From Acidobacteriota bacterium (GTDB taxonomy: Bacteria > Acidobacteriota > Terriglobia > Terriglobales > Acidobacteriaceae), in the NCBI GenBank assembly GCA_023410055.1, contig JAEYQK010000081.1, positions 24,137 through 88,136 of the forward strand: 64,000 nt of DNA, in the 5' to 3' direction. Below the pieces are notes generated by a model. The model worked only from the letters and a program-made list of their open reading frames with translations, made no database searches and was not told the DNA's origin. The position numbers were made by a program, and so were the translations under genes. The stretch's first letter is position 1. Each line of letters opens with the position of its first letter. Shown piece by piece: positions 25,868-34,831 of the stretch.

Positions 25868-27925
25868 ATGAAATTTCTACGCAACACTCGCGTTCTTCTG
25901 CTTGTCGTCTTCTCACTCGCCGCGTTAGCCCAGACGCCGCAACCAGCAACAGCTCATGGTATTGCCTCCCAGAACATGGACCGGTCCGTGAGGCCGGGCG
26001 ACAACTTCTTTGACTACTCGAACGGTAGCTGGGTAAAGCGGACGGAGATTCCGGCGGATCGCGCGGCGGTCGGTGTGTTTAGCGAGCTGGCGGATCGCGC
26101 CAACAAGCAGACGGTCACGCTGATCGAAGAGGCTGCGCAGCAGAAAGCGCCGGCGGGTTCGAACACCCGCAAGATCGCCGATCTGTACAAGTCCTACATG
26201 GACGAGGCGACGATCGAGAAGAAGGGGCTGGAGCCGCTGAAGCCGTATCTACAGGCAATTGCGGCAATCAAGAGCAAGCGAGAGTTGGCGCGGGCGTTGG
26301 GGCAGAGCTTGCGTGCGGACGTCGATCCGCTGAACAACACGAACTACCACACGGCGAACATCTTCGGTCTGTGGACCGCGCCGGGTTTTGAAGACCCCGA
26401 TCACTACAATGCCTATTTGCTGCAGGGCGGACTGACGCTGCCCGACCGTGAGTATTACCTATCCAACAGCGCGCAAACGCAGGACCTGCGGAAGAAGTTC
26501 CAGGCACATGTTGCGGCGATGATGAAGCTCGCCGGATTCGATCAGCCTGAGGCGCGTGCGGCGCGCATCGTCGAACTGGAACACGCAATCGCCGAGAAGC
26601 ACATTCCGCTGGTCGAGAACGAAGACATCCACAAGGCGAACGATACGTGGACGCAAGCTGATTTCATGGCGAAGGCACCCGGCCTCGATTGGACCGAGTT
26701 CTTTGCCGGAGCCAATCTGACAAAGCAGCAGAAGTTCATAGTGTGGCAGCCGACGGCGTTTGCGGGAGAGTCGGCGCTGGTGGCATCGGCGCCGTTGGAG
26801 AGCTGGAAAGATTGGCTGGCGTTCCACATTATCGAGCAGTACGGAGGCGTGCTGCCGAAGGCCATCGTTGACGAGCGCTTTGCGTTTTTCGGCAACGAGA
26901 TGTCGGGAGCGACGGAGCAGCGTCCGCGATGGCAACGCGGCGTGAACGTCGTGAATGCGTTACTGGGAGACGCGGTCGGCCAGATCTATGCGAAGCGGTA
27001 TTTTTCGCCCGAGGCGAAAGCAGAGGCGCAAACGATGGTCAGCAACATCATCGAGGCGTTTCGAAAGCGCATCGACGCGCTGACATGGATGGCTCCGCAG
27101 ACGAAGACGGAAGCGAAGGCCAAGCTCAACACGCTGTATGTCGGGATTGGGTATCCGGAGACGTGGCGCGATTACTCGCAATACGAGGTAAAGGCTGACG
27201 ATGCGTTTGGGAATCTGTGGCGCGCTGATCTGTTCGAGTACCAGAGAAATCTTAATCGTCTGGGCGGGCCGGTGGATCGGCATGAGTGGTCGATGACGCC
27301 GCAGACGGTGAATGCGGTCAACCTGCCACTGCAGAATGCGCTGAACTTCCCGGCGGCGGTCCTGCAACCGCCGTTCTTCGATCCGAAAGCTCCGGCGGCC
27401 GCGAACTACGGCGCTATCGGCACGATCATTGGGCACGAGATCAGTCATTCGTTCGACACGCTCGGCAGTACATTCGACGCAACCGGCCGAGTTCGAAACT
27501 GGTGGACAGACGCCGACCTGGCGCACTTCAACCAGGTCACGCAGGCACTGGCGAAGCAGTACGATCAGTACAAACCCTTCCCTGACCTCGGGCTAAATGG
27601 CCAGCAGACGCTGGCAGAGAACATCGCCGACGTGGCTGGAATAGCATCAGCGCTCGATGGCTACACTGCGTCACTCAACGGCAAACCGGGGCCGGAGCAA
27701 AGCGGTTTTACGGCAGTGCAGCAGTTCTTCATTGCCTTTGGACAGAACTGGGCATCGAAGACGCGCGAGGCCGCGCTGCGTCAGCAGGTGGCCACTGACC
27801 CACATTCGCCCGCTGAGTTTCGCTCGGCCACGGTTCGCAACATCGACGCGTGGTATCCGGCCTTCGATGTGAAGCCAGATGAAAAGCTGTATCTGGCTCC
27901 GGATAGTCGCGTGAGAATCTGGTAA
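25868..27925 (+). CDS. M13 family (neprilysin/PepO-like) metallopeptidase
   Basis: 685 residues from the ATG at 25868, with GGAGAAAAG directly upstream. A signal peptide (MKFLRNTRVLLLVVFSLAAL) is followed by the M13 N-domain (DRSVRPGDNFFDYSNGSWVK) and the catalytic domain. Zinc motif HEISH is at 523-527, the third ligand Glu584 is in ENIADVAG, and the family segment NAxYxP is replaced by NAVNLPLQNALNFPAAVLQP. It ends with the typical C-terminal W (VRIW). It is probably a periplasmic or outer-membrane-associated endopeptidase. Length and all zinc ligands are as expected for an active enzyme. Confidence 0.93.
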   Translation: MKFLRNTRVLLLVVFSLAALAQTPQPATAHGIASQNMDRSVRPGDNFFDYSNGSWVKRTEIPADRAAVGVFSELADRANKQTVTLIEEAAQQKAPAGSNTRKIADLYKSYMDEATIEKKGLEPLKPYLQAIAAIKSKRELARALGQSLRADVDPLNNTNYHTANIFGLWTAPGFEDPDHYNAYLLQGGLTLPDREYYLSNSAQTQDLRKKFQAHVAAMMKLAGFDQPEARAARIVELEHAIAEKHIPLVENEDIHKANDTWTQADFMAKAPGLDWTEFFAGANLTKQQKFIVWQPTAFAGESALVASAPLESWKDWLAFHIIEQYGGVLPKAIVDERFAFFGNEMSGATEQRPRWQRGVNVVNALLGDAVGQIYAKRYFSPEAKAEAQTMVSNIIEAFRKRIDALTWMAPQTKTEAKAKLNTLYVGIGYPETWRDYSQYEVKADDAFGNLWRADLFEYQRNLNRLGGPVDRHEWSMTPQTVNAVNLPLQNALNFPAAVLQPPFFDPKAPAAANYGAIGTIIGHEISHSFDTLGSTFDATGRVRNWWTDADLAHFNQVTQALAKQYDQYKPFPDLGLNGQQTLAENIADVAGIASALDGYTASLNGKPGPEQSGFTAVQQFFIAFGQNWASKTREAALRQQVATDPHSPAEFRSATVRNIDAWYPAFDVKPDEKLYLAPDSRVRIW

Positions 27926-27941
27926 CGAGAACGCAAACCGA

Positions 27942-27979
27942 AAGCCCCATGTCAACGGTGACGGACATGGGGCTTTTTT
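27942..27979 (+). terminator. Intrinsic terminator of the M13 peptidase gene
   Basis: AAGCCCCATGTC pairs with GACATGGGGCTT, then T-rich sequence (TTTTTTC) follows. Confidence 0.9.
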
Positions 27980-28034
27980 CTATCTGTCTCAGGGTGGGAT
28001 GCGCGTGCTAAACTTGGCGACCTTCGGAGGCGAT

Positions 28035-28874
28035 ATGGGATTTGCTACCGCTGTGCGGCCTGAGGTCTCGCTTGTCCAGCCGAGCAATGAGCGTCCGGTG
28101 TGCCGGTTTGCGTTGGACCATCCGCTGGTTCATTTCTTCGTCATTGCGTATCTCTGGGCCTGGATTTTCTGGTGGGCGATTCCTGCGGTCTTTCACCGGG
28201 ACGATGCCACCATAATGATCGCCGGCACGTTTGGCCCGACAGTGGCGGCGCTATTGACGCAATGGCTTGGACACCGCAATTTCAGAATCGGGTCATTGTG
28301 GACGAACTGGCGCAGCATGTTCATTGGCCTCGCGATCGGCCTGGCAGCATTCTTTACAGTGACGGTGGCCGTTCCCGCGCTTCTGATCGCTAAGAGTCCC
28401 GGCGCGGTACGTTGGTCCCTCTTGCTTTTTGGAGGGACGTACGGGCTCAGCTATCGAACCTTGCTGAGTGGGCCGCTCGGAGAAGAGCCGGGCTGGCGCG
28501 GATACGCCCTTCCGAAGCTCCAGGCAAAACTCGGTGCATTCGGCGCGTCGGTTATTCTCGGTCTATTGTGGGCAGGATGGCACCTTCCACTTATGAGCCG
28601 GGCTGACTGGGGCGGCGCAGGTCTATGGCAGTACTGCGCAATTCTTATGGGCATCTCGATGTTGATGACGCTTTCGACGAATCTGGCGCGCTTCGGATCG
28701 ATCGTGCCGATTTTGCTGCACGCGTTCTTCAATACAAGCAGCCGAATGCTGCATGGCGTGCTGACAGGCGTACCGCAGCGCGAATTCGATATGCAGATTT
28801 ACACTGCCGTCGTGGTGGTTCTTGGAATCACGATCGGTGCCGCCACGCTGGGCAAGTACAAGGCACGGGCTTGA
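28035..28874 (+). CDS. CPBP family intramembrane glutamic endopeptidase
   Basis: 279 residues from the ATG at 28035, with GGAGG upstream; the longer start at 27999 is rejected. Six to eight hydrophobic segments carry the family motifs in order: GEEPGWRGYALP (EExxxR) at about 149-160, LLWAGWHLP, and HAFFNTS. These are the three catalytic regions of CAAX protease/bacteriocin-processing (Abi) enzymes of the inner membrane. Substrate unknown. It lies between a terminator and a convergent gene, so it is monocistronic. Confidence 0.85.
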   Translation: MGFATAVRPEVSLVQPSNERPVCRFALDHPLVHFFVIAYLWAWIFWWAIPAVFHRDDATIMIAGTFGPTVAALLTQWLGHRNFRIGSLWTNWRSMFIGLAIGLAAFFTVTVAVPALLIAKSPGAVRWSLLLFGGTYGLSYRTLLSGPLGEEPGWRGYALPKLQAKLGAFGASVILGLLWAGWHLPLMSRADWGGAGLWQYCAILMGISMLMTLSTNLARFGSIVPILLHAFFNTSSRMLHGVLTGVPQREFDMQIYTAVVVVLGITIGAATLGKYKARA

Positions 28875-28899
28875 GCCCTGTAGCGCTGGGCTAAGCTCG

Positions 28900-30132
28900 C
28901 TAGCGTGATCCCTCGATTGCATTTAGCAAGCCGTCGAGCGATTTGTGGAACTGCCGCGGATTGTCGAAAACGAAAGACTGGTCAGGCTTGAGGAGAGGTC
29001 CCAACTTGTCAGTGACCGGCATGTTTGGTCTGTGATGAAAGTAGAACAAGGTTGTACCGGATCTTTCTGCTGGACTGATTGGCGGCGGCAGGAGATGTTT
29101 CGGTATATCGAGCGTGGAATTCACGACAACGATGACATGTCTAGCTGGCTCTGATCCAGCTGCACAAGCGCTGTCCTCCGCGGCGGCCTTGAGCACAACG
29201 TCGCGCATGAGTGCAACTGAGGTGGTCTGCCGCCTTACGAGAGTTTGAAGGTCATGCACGTCGACCATGGCGCGAGCGCGTCGATTCAAGTCAAATATTC
29301 GCTTGGTTTCGTTGCCCCAGTCCGTCGAGTTGAAATCGATGACCTTGAGATCTCCGACCTTCTGGTCGGGCGCGATGGCGTGAGCGTGGATACACCCGTT
29401 GGCCAACTGCATTCTCGAAAGAGACAAAGTTGATTGCCACAGGTACTGATTGCGATACGGACCGATCGAGATTAGATCGAGATGTATCGGCTTGTTAGTC
29501 GCAAGCTCCAGCGGCAGGCTCTTCTGCAACAGCTGCTCGATCGTAGTGAACTCGACGGGTGGAAAGTGCGCCTGATCGTCTGCGAGAGAGGGGTCTACCG
29601 GGACAACAATATTCTTCTGCCAGAGATTTCTCTCCTGGTGCGCGCGATCGTAGGCGATGAAAGCGACTCTGTAGTTCCCAGGACGGAGCAACACAATCAT
29701 GGGCGCTTCGATGTAATCCATGTTTCTGTTTGCCGCGAGCCTCGGATGGAGGACAGCGGCCGGCAAAGGCGTGTAGTCCTCGCCATCGAACCAGTTGCCA
29801 TTTTCATCAGCAACTTTCAGGAAGAAGAAGAGATCGCGGGTGCCGTCCTTTACAAGATCGCGCGCGTCGATCCTGGCGCGGAAGCCGACCAGGAATCGCG
29901 GATCCTGCAGAATGAGCTGGGGTTTTGACGCATCGACCTTCCAGCGGAACTCCTTGCGTGCCCCGCTTCGGAGCCATTCGTCGAGCGGCAGATCGGGACG
30001 AGCGGTACCAAAACGCATGTTTCTGCGAGTCGTATTGCCGGCGTTCTTTTGAGCCCAAAGAAATGGAAGGAAGCAGAACAATGCCAGGAATACAAGGACT
30101 CGGACTACCAATTTGGGCAGCGCTCTGGGCAT
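28900..30132 (-). CDS. Exported conserved hypothetical protein
   Basis: 410 residues. A signal peptide (VLVFLALFCFLPFLWAQ at about 11-27) is followed by a beta-rich domain at about 60-190 (FLKVADENGNWFDGEDYTPL, RPGNYRVAFIAYD) and a C-terminal region at about 200-400 with alternating strands and helices (LDLISIGPY, HVIVVVNSTLDIPKHLLPPP, TTLFYFHHRP). The C-terminal half reads like a degenerate von Willebrand A-type fold, but no MIDAS motif is present. Family not recognised. It sits convergent to the CPBP gene and upstream of nothing on its strand. Confidence 0.6.
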   Translation of the reverse strand: MPRALPKLVVRVLVFLALFCFLPFLWAQKNAGNTTRRNMRFGTARPDLPLDEWLRSGARKEFRWKVDASKPQLILQDPRFLVGFRARIDARDLVKDGTRDLFFFLKVADENGNWFDGEDYTPLPAAVLHPRLAANRNMDYIEAPMIVLLRPGNYRVAFIAYDRAHQERNLWQKNIVVPVDPSLADDQAHFPPVEFTTIEQLLQKSLPLELATNKPIHLDLISIGPYRNQYLWQSTLSLSRMQLANGCIHAHAIAPDQKVGDLKVIDFNSTDWGNETKRIFDLNRRARAMVDVHDLQTLVRRQTTSVALMRDVVLKAAAEDSACAAGSEPARHVIVVVNSTLDIPKHLLPPPISPAERSGTTLFYFHHRPNMPVTDKLGPLLKPDQSFVFDNPRQFHKSLDGLLNAIEGSR

Positions 30133-30236
30133 AGCTCTTCAAACGGATTCTATGACCAAGATCATTTGAGATCAAAGAGAAGCGGCAAGGGCCTCACGAA
30201 TCGGAGGACGTACTCGGAAGCCCTTGTCGTTGTGGC

Positions 30237-31346
30237 TTACTCGATTGCGCGTTTCTTCGAGTAAGTGGTCACCTCCACATCGGTCTTGGCAAGATGAACC
30301 GTGTAGTCTGTTGATGGCAGCAGAGAGACGATGCTGAACACCTTGAAACCCTCACCGGTGACCTCTGATCGGCGATAGACTCCGGGATCAGTCTCGACGA
30401 TCTCGCGGCCTCCACTCAGGTTATTGATATAGGCTTGCGCGGCGTTGACGTCGGCACTACCACCGCGACCGCCGTTAGCGACCGCTTCGGCAGCATAGGA
30501 GCGAATCAGCTTTGGCCAGTAGGACTGAAGCAGATCGGTGCTGGCGAAGAGGTCGGCCCAGATGATGCGCCCATTGACGGCGACGACCACACCGACGGCG
30601 TTCTGCTTGCGCAGTTCGCGAAACATCGAGTCGTAGTTGCGCTCCATAGGCGCGGCAATCCCGGCGACTTTGTCTTTGACTACGCTGTTCTCCATCACCC
30701 AGGCGTAGGAGGTCGACGATTTAACCTCGGCGCGTGTGCGCGAGTCGACCTGCTCGGCTATGCTGGCGTTAGAACGGCCAACGTTGTCCCAGACTTCCTG
30801 CTGACTCTTGCTGGCGACCGCCGGACGTCGGACACTTGGCGCGGCCATTTGTGCTCCGAGATAACCGAAGTTCGTCGACTTGGATACCCAGCGGCCGGGT
30901 TCTACGCAGAAGACTGAGAGATCGACAGGATCGCTCTTAGCGGGGATGATACGGTCTTCGCCGATCACGCGGTCCTGCTTGCCTCCGGTGACGATTTCTC
31001 CCGCCAGCAGTAGCAGCGGACGATTGGAATTGTTGATCAAGACGAGTTTGTTGACTTCCGCGCCGCTGGACTGATGTACGGGATGCGGGCCGCGAACGAG
31101 ACCTTGGACTTGTCCGGCTTCGGTGACGACAACAGTGCCCGCGCGCACGCCTTCGTCGAGCGTGAGGAAGCGGGAGGTGTCGTGGGTGTGGGCGGCGGCG
31201 ACAGGAAAGACCGTGAGGTTGCCACTGGTGATTGGCGCCAGAACTTTATATGAGTTGCCGTTCGGCATGCCGGCAAACATCAGTGCGGGCATGAACAGCA
31301 GGACAACTAAACTGAGGAATCGGGTTGAAAATCCGTGGGGCATCAT
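30237..31346 (-). CDS. Exported DUF6569/ARPP-1-like protein
   Basis: 369 residues with GGAGGGAG before the start; two tandem ATG codons (31346 and 31343) are both possible. A signal peptide (about 1-26) is followed by LTVFPVAAAHTHDTSRFLTL, NKLVLINNSNRPLLLLAGEI, VTGGKQDRVIGEDRIIPAKS and CVEPGRW, the conserved core of the ARPP-1/DUF6569 domain. The C-terminal part (about 200-340) is helix-strand with GVVVAVNGRIIWADLFAS. The domain is known from comparative genomics only. It is divergent from the ECF-type sigma gene, 89 bases apart, so the two may share control. Confidence 0.7.
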   Translation of the reverse strand: MMPHGFSTRFLSLVVLLFMPALMFAGMPNGNSYKVLAPITSGNLTVFPVAAAHTHDTSRFLTLDEGVRAGTVVVTEAGQVQGLVRGPHPVHQSSGAEVNKLVLINNSNRPLLLLAGEIVTGGKQDRVIGEDRIIPAKSDPVDLSVFCVEPGRWVSKSTNFGYLGAQMAAPSVRRPAVASKSQQEVWDNVGRSNASIAEQVDSRTRAEVKSSTSYAWVMENSVVKDKVAGIAAPMERNYDSMFRELRKQNAVGVVVAVNGRIIWADLFASTDLLQSYWPKLIRSYAAEAVANGGRGGSADVNAAQAYINNLSGGREIVETDPGVYRRSEVTGEGFKVFSIVSLLPSTDYTVHLAKTDVEVTTYSKKRAIE

Positions 31347-31435
31347 TGCTCCCTCCGACTCGCCTTGTTGGCGTACAGGAGGGGAACGCTTGGCGGTGTC
31401 TTTCTTGCACGGAAATTGATACGATTTCTTCTCAC

Positions 31436-32341
31436 ATGGCAGCCACGGCCGAACCCGAACGCGTAAACGCCCTTAGTCCAGGCGCGCGGCGGCGCTGTCT
31501 GGCTCGATATGCCGAAGCAAAGGCTGAGCAATACGGTGTATCACAGGAAGCGTTTGCGGCAATCGTGGCGGCGGTAGTGCAGAAGTATGCAGGCGATGCC
31601 GACGAGCCCGCTGCTGTCGCGCTGATCGATTCCCTACGAGTGGAAGAACTCGCGCTGGCCCGGGCATGCGCTGAGGGGCACGAGAAGGCGTGGGAGGAGT
31701 TCCTGACGCGATACCGGACGTCTCTCTATAGTGCGGCGTATTCTATCGCCAAAGACGAGGCGACAGGCCGCGAGCTGGCGGATTCGCTCTATGCAGATCT
31801 CTACGGGCTCCCCGTGGACGACCGTGCGCGGGTTTCCAAGCTGTCCTACTATATGGGGCGAGGCTCGCTTGAAGGATGGCTTCGCACCGTTCTGGCGCAG
31901 GAGTACATCAATCGATATAGAAGCGCCAAGAAGACGGTCAGCCTGGAAGAGCAGGTAGAAGAGGGATTGCAGTTACAGGCCCCGACGGAACAGCCCGTAA
32001 CCGAGGCGTCCGAGGCGGAGCAGGCTGCGAGCGCGGCGCTTAAGGCTCTGAGTGCTGAAGATCGCGTATTGCTTGCGTCTTACTATCTGGACGGGCGGAC
32101 CCTGGCCGAAATTGCCAGGGTGCTCAGGGTCCATGAGTCCACGATCAGCCGCAAGCTGGACCGGCTGACAAGCGCTATCCACAAGGATATAAAGGGTTTT
32201 CTGGTCAAGCACGGAATGAGTTCGCGGCAGGCAGACGAGACCATGCAGGAGCTAGACGTCCGGGACTTGACCGTAAATATTCGCGAAACTTTGCAGCAAG
32301 AAACCAGAACTGGTGCGTTCTATAAGCAGAGCCCGGAGTGA
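31436..32341 (+). CDS. ECF-type sigma-70 family sigma factor
   Basis: 301 residues from the ATG at 31436. Region 2 lies at about 75-160 (WEEFLTRYRTSLYSAAYSIA, then LADSLYADLYG, then SLEGWLRTVLAQEYINRYRS). Region 4 lies at about 200-250 (ALKALSAEDRVLLASYYLDG, RTLAEIARVLRVHESTISRK), a clear helix-turn-helix. The N-terminal extension of about 70 residues and a C-terminal tail of about 50 residues are longer than in minimal ECF factors. The stop codon overlaps the next start (GTGA at 32338-32341), so it is translationally coupled to the anti-sigma protein. No good ribosome binding site precedes the ATG. Confidence 0.87.
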   Translation: MAATAEPERVNALSPGARRRCLARYAEAKAEQYGVSQEAFAAIVAAVVQKYAGDADEPAAVALIDSLRVEELALARACAEGHEKAWEEFLTRYRTSLYSAAYSIAKDEATGRELADSLYADLYGLPVDDRARVSKLSYYMGRGSLEGWLRTVLAQEYINRYRSAKKTVSLEEQVEEGLQLQAPTEQPVTEASEAEQAASAALKALSAEDRVLLASYYLDGRTLAEIARVLRVHESTISRKLDRLTSAIHKDIKGFLVKHGMSSRQADETMQELDVRDLTVNIRETLQQETRTGAFYKQSPE

Positions 32342-33756
32342 CGGCAGTGAAGCAACAAAATGCACTACCAAAACCCGCTCTTGATCAACTGGCACGCGAA
32401 CAGCGCGTGATGGCCGACATGCACCCTGACGCGGATGTCCTGACGGCCTTCTGCGAAGGCGCGCTGACGGGTGCTGAGCGAAGTCAGGTCATGGAGCACA
32501 TAGCGAGGTGCGGCGATTGCCGGGAGGTCGTCTTTCTGGCCGCGCCCGATGCGTTGTCGCAACCGGCGGCGGTCGAAGAGAAGGCCGTTTCTTCTGCTTC
32601 AAAGCCTGCCTTAAGTTGGTGGCGGCGGTATATGCCGGCGGTCGCAGCGGCAGCCGCGGTGGTCGTGGTTGGGTCGGCAGTGCTGCTCCAGCCGAACCTT
32701 ATGCGTTCGAAGCAGCAGGCGTTACCGGCGCAGAGTGCATCGATACCCTCGGGTGACGTCAATCAGAAGGAAGCCGCTAGTGTCCCTGAACGGCAGCAAA
32801 TCGCGCAGGACGAAGCTGCCGACAAGGTGACGCTTCCGAACAAAGCTTCCGAGGAACTATCGACAAGCAAGAAAGCTGAAAGCCTGCCTGTGGGCGGTGC
32901 TATCAGCGGAGTTGTGGCCGATGCTCGCAAGCGCGATGAAGCGACGGGCAACACACAAGTGCAGCAACAGCAGCTAATGGCTTCCGGCCCGCATGGCCCT
33001 ATGGAGTCGAAGGGGTATTCGGGGAATTATCAAAATATGGCCGTCACCCCCCCGCAGGCAACTCGAGTCGCGCCGGGCGCGCACGGGGACTTGGAAGCAA
33101 AAGGAAACGCGTACTTCATGTCCAATGCCGCGCCGCAAGTAAGCAAGGAGCAGCTAAGGGCGGGCACGGGATCTGCGCCTGCGGCAAAGGATCAGCAGGC
33201 AGATGCAACAAGTTGGCGCAGTACTGCCCCGCCCATGGCAGCACCTGCTAAGGCGAAGACGGAAAATCAGATGTCGGTTGCATCCGCGAAGTCGTCGGCG
33301 ACGACCGGCAATGACAAGAACGAATTGGTCGCGGCTGACGTTTACAGGGCCGGTGCTTCGGACGGAATCATTGTGGGTTCGCAGGAGCCGATGCCGTCAG
33401 TTCAAGCCTCGGTTTCGCAGCCATATCGTTTCCGCATCGACGATGACGGCGAATTACAGCGCTCGGCGGGCAGAGACGAGTGGAAACCCGCGCTGGCAAA
33501 GGCGCAGACGCGGGTCAATGCCGTGTCCGTTCTTGGCATGAACGTGTGGGCGGGCGGTTCGCAGGGAAGATTGTTCCACTCGAAGGATGGCGGCGACCAC
33601 TGGACGAAGATCCAGCTTGAGGCCGCCGGAAAGCCACTCGGAGAGACGATCACATCGATCAGATTCCGCGACCAGAGGGCAGGGACGATTACGACCGACT
33701 CGGGCGCAGTCTGGGAAACTTACGACGGCGGAGCGCACTGGCGGAAGAAACGGTAG
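32338..33756 (+). CDS. Membrane zinc-finger anti-sigma factor with YCF48-like C-terminal region
   Basis: 472 residues, GTG start overlapping the sigma gene stop by four bases. The N-terminal anti-sigma zinc finger has H-x3-C-x2-C (HIARCGDC at about 54-61). One membrane helix follows at about 100-120 (AVAAAAAVVVVGSAVLLQ), then a long Ser/Ala/Gln-rich disordered stretch, and a C-terminal beta module of about 100 residues (NVWAGGSQGRLFHSKDGGDH, GAVWETYDGGAHWRK) matching YCF48/BNR repeats. The inferred arrangement is cytoplasmic sigma binding with an external sensor. The partner is the sigma factor at 31436. Confidence 0.85.
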   Translation: MTAVKQQNALPKPALDQLAREQRVMADMHPDADVLTAFCEGALTGAERSQVMEHIARCGDCREVVFLAAPDALSQPAAVEEKAVSSASKPALSWWRRYMPAVAAAAAVVVVGSAVLLQPNLMRSKQQALPAQSASIPSGDVNQKEAASVPERQQIAQDEAADKVTLPNKASEELSTSKKAESLPVGGAISGVVADARKRDEATGNTQVQQQQLMASGPHGPMESKGYSGNYQNMAVTPPQATRVAPGAHGDLEAKGNAYFMSNAAPQVSKEQLRAGTGSAPAAKDQQADATSWRSTAPPMAAPAKAKTENQMSVASAKSSATTGNDKNELVAADVYRAGASDGIIVGSQEPMPSVQASVSQPYRFRIDDDGELQRSAGRDEWKPALAKAQTRVNAVSVLGMNVWAGGSQGRLFHSKDGGDHWTKIQLEAAGKPLGETITSIRFRDQRAGTITTDSGAVWETYDGGAHWRKKR

Positions 33757-33947
33757 ATAGTTGTCTTCGGCACGGACCTCAAACCTTCTCTGACTCACAC
33801 GCGATGTCCCAAACACCGACACACATCCCCTTATAGACAGGGGCACCCCCAAGCACAGCAGCACCGCTTTCGAGGCCACCCGGTACGAAGGGATGTCGTC
33901 ACATAGGTAGCGCCCCTTCGAATCGGAATATGACCGGGGAGTGGTGT

Positions 33948-34682
33948 ATGAAAGCTCTCGTAGTGCTAGTTGCTACAGGTGCGCTTGCGCTGAGCAGCGC
34001 AGGGTTTGCACAGACACAGACTTATCCGCAGGCGCCACAGGCGCAGGCGCCCCAGACACAGACTTACCCACAAGCGCCGCAGAGTTATCCGCAAGCACCG
34101 CAGGCGGGCGCGACACAGACACAAAGCAGCCCGGTGTATGCGAACAATCCGTCGGGAGGCGTGATTCCGGCGGGAACACAACTGCAGATCAGGACGAACG
34201 AAGCGATCAACGGAACGGCTGAAACGGCGGGTCGCACGTATTCGGCTGAGATAGCTCAGGACGTGATCGGGCAGAACGGATCGGTGCTGATTCCGCGCGG
34301 CTCACAGGCGCAGTTGACGGTCGGCAAAGTGAGCAGTGGCGGCACTCTGGGCACCGGCAATAACCAGGTCGCGCTGGGGCTGCAGTCCGTGAGCGTTAAC
34401 GGAACGAGCTACCAGATTGCGAGCAACCCGGTGCAGCAGCAGAGCAGCAACGAGCGCGGCATCGGAGCGAACAAGCGTACGGCGGTGATGACCGGTGGCG
34501 GCGCTCTGCTGGGAACCGCGATCGGCGCGATTGCGGGCGGCGGCAAAGGCGCGGCAATTGGCGCGGCTGTCGGAGCCGCAGGCGGGGCCACAACCCAAGT
34601 GCTCACCAGAGGCAATCAGGTCAGTGTCCCAGCTGAAACATTGCTTACGTTCAAGCTAGACCAGCCACTCACGTTGCAGTGA
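33948..34682 (+). CDS. Exported glycine-zipper protein with QAPQ repeats
   Basis: 244 residues from the ATG at 33948; an ATG six codons upstream is less likely because GGGGAG then fits poorly. A signal peptide (about 1-22, ending GFAQ) leads to a repeated TQTYPQAPQ segment (about 23-60). A beta domain (GVIPAGTQLQIRTNEAING, then SVLIPRGSQAQLTVGKV) resembles the small barrel found in some conjugation and secretion proteins. A glycine zipper then follows (GALLGTAIGAIAGGGKGAAI and AAVGAAGGA), and a short final strand. Probably envelope-located; function unknown. Confidence 0.7.
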   Translation: MKALVVLVATGALALSSAGFAQTQTYPQAPQAQAPQTQTYPQAPQSYPQAPQAGATQTQSSPVYANNPSGGVIPAGTQLQIRTNEAINGTAETAGRTYSAEIAQDVIGQNGSVLIPRGSQAQLTVGKVSSGGTLGTGNNQVALGLQSVSVNGTSYQIASNPVQQQSSNERGIGANKRTAVMTGGGALLGTAIGAIAGGGKGAAIGAAVGAAGGATTQVLTRGNQVSVPAETLLTFKLDQPLTLQ

Positions 34683-34704
34683 ATAGTCGCCCACCAAAAA
34701 GTTC

Positions 34705-34729
34705 GGGCGCAGCTTGTGAGGCTGCGCCC
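34705..34729 (+). terminator. Probable terminator of the glycine-zipper gene
   Basis: GGGCGCAGC pairs with GCTGCGCCC, followed by TTGTTGTTG. The T-tract is imperfect. Confidence 0.55.
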
Positions 34730-34765
34730 TTGTTGTTGAAGTTGCTTGTTAGTTTCCGGTGCCGG

Positions 34766-34795
34766 AAAAAACGAAGGGCGACCTTTCGGTCGCCC
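34766..34795 (-). terminator. Intrinsic terminator of ftsH
   Basis: GGGCGACC and GGTCGCCC form an eight-base stem with a GAAA loop on the minus strand, then TTCGTTTTTT. It lies 37 bases past the ftsH stop. Confidence 0.85.
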
Positions 34796-34831
34796 CACTC
34801 AGAACCTAGAACTGACTACTGAAAAACTGCC

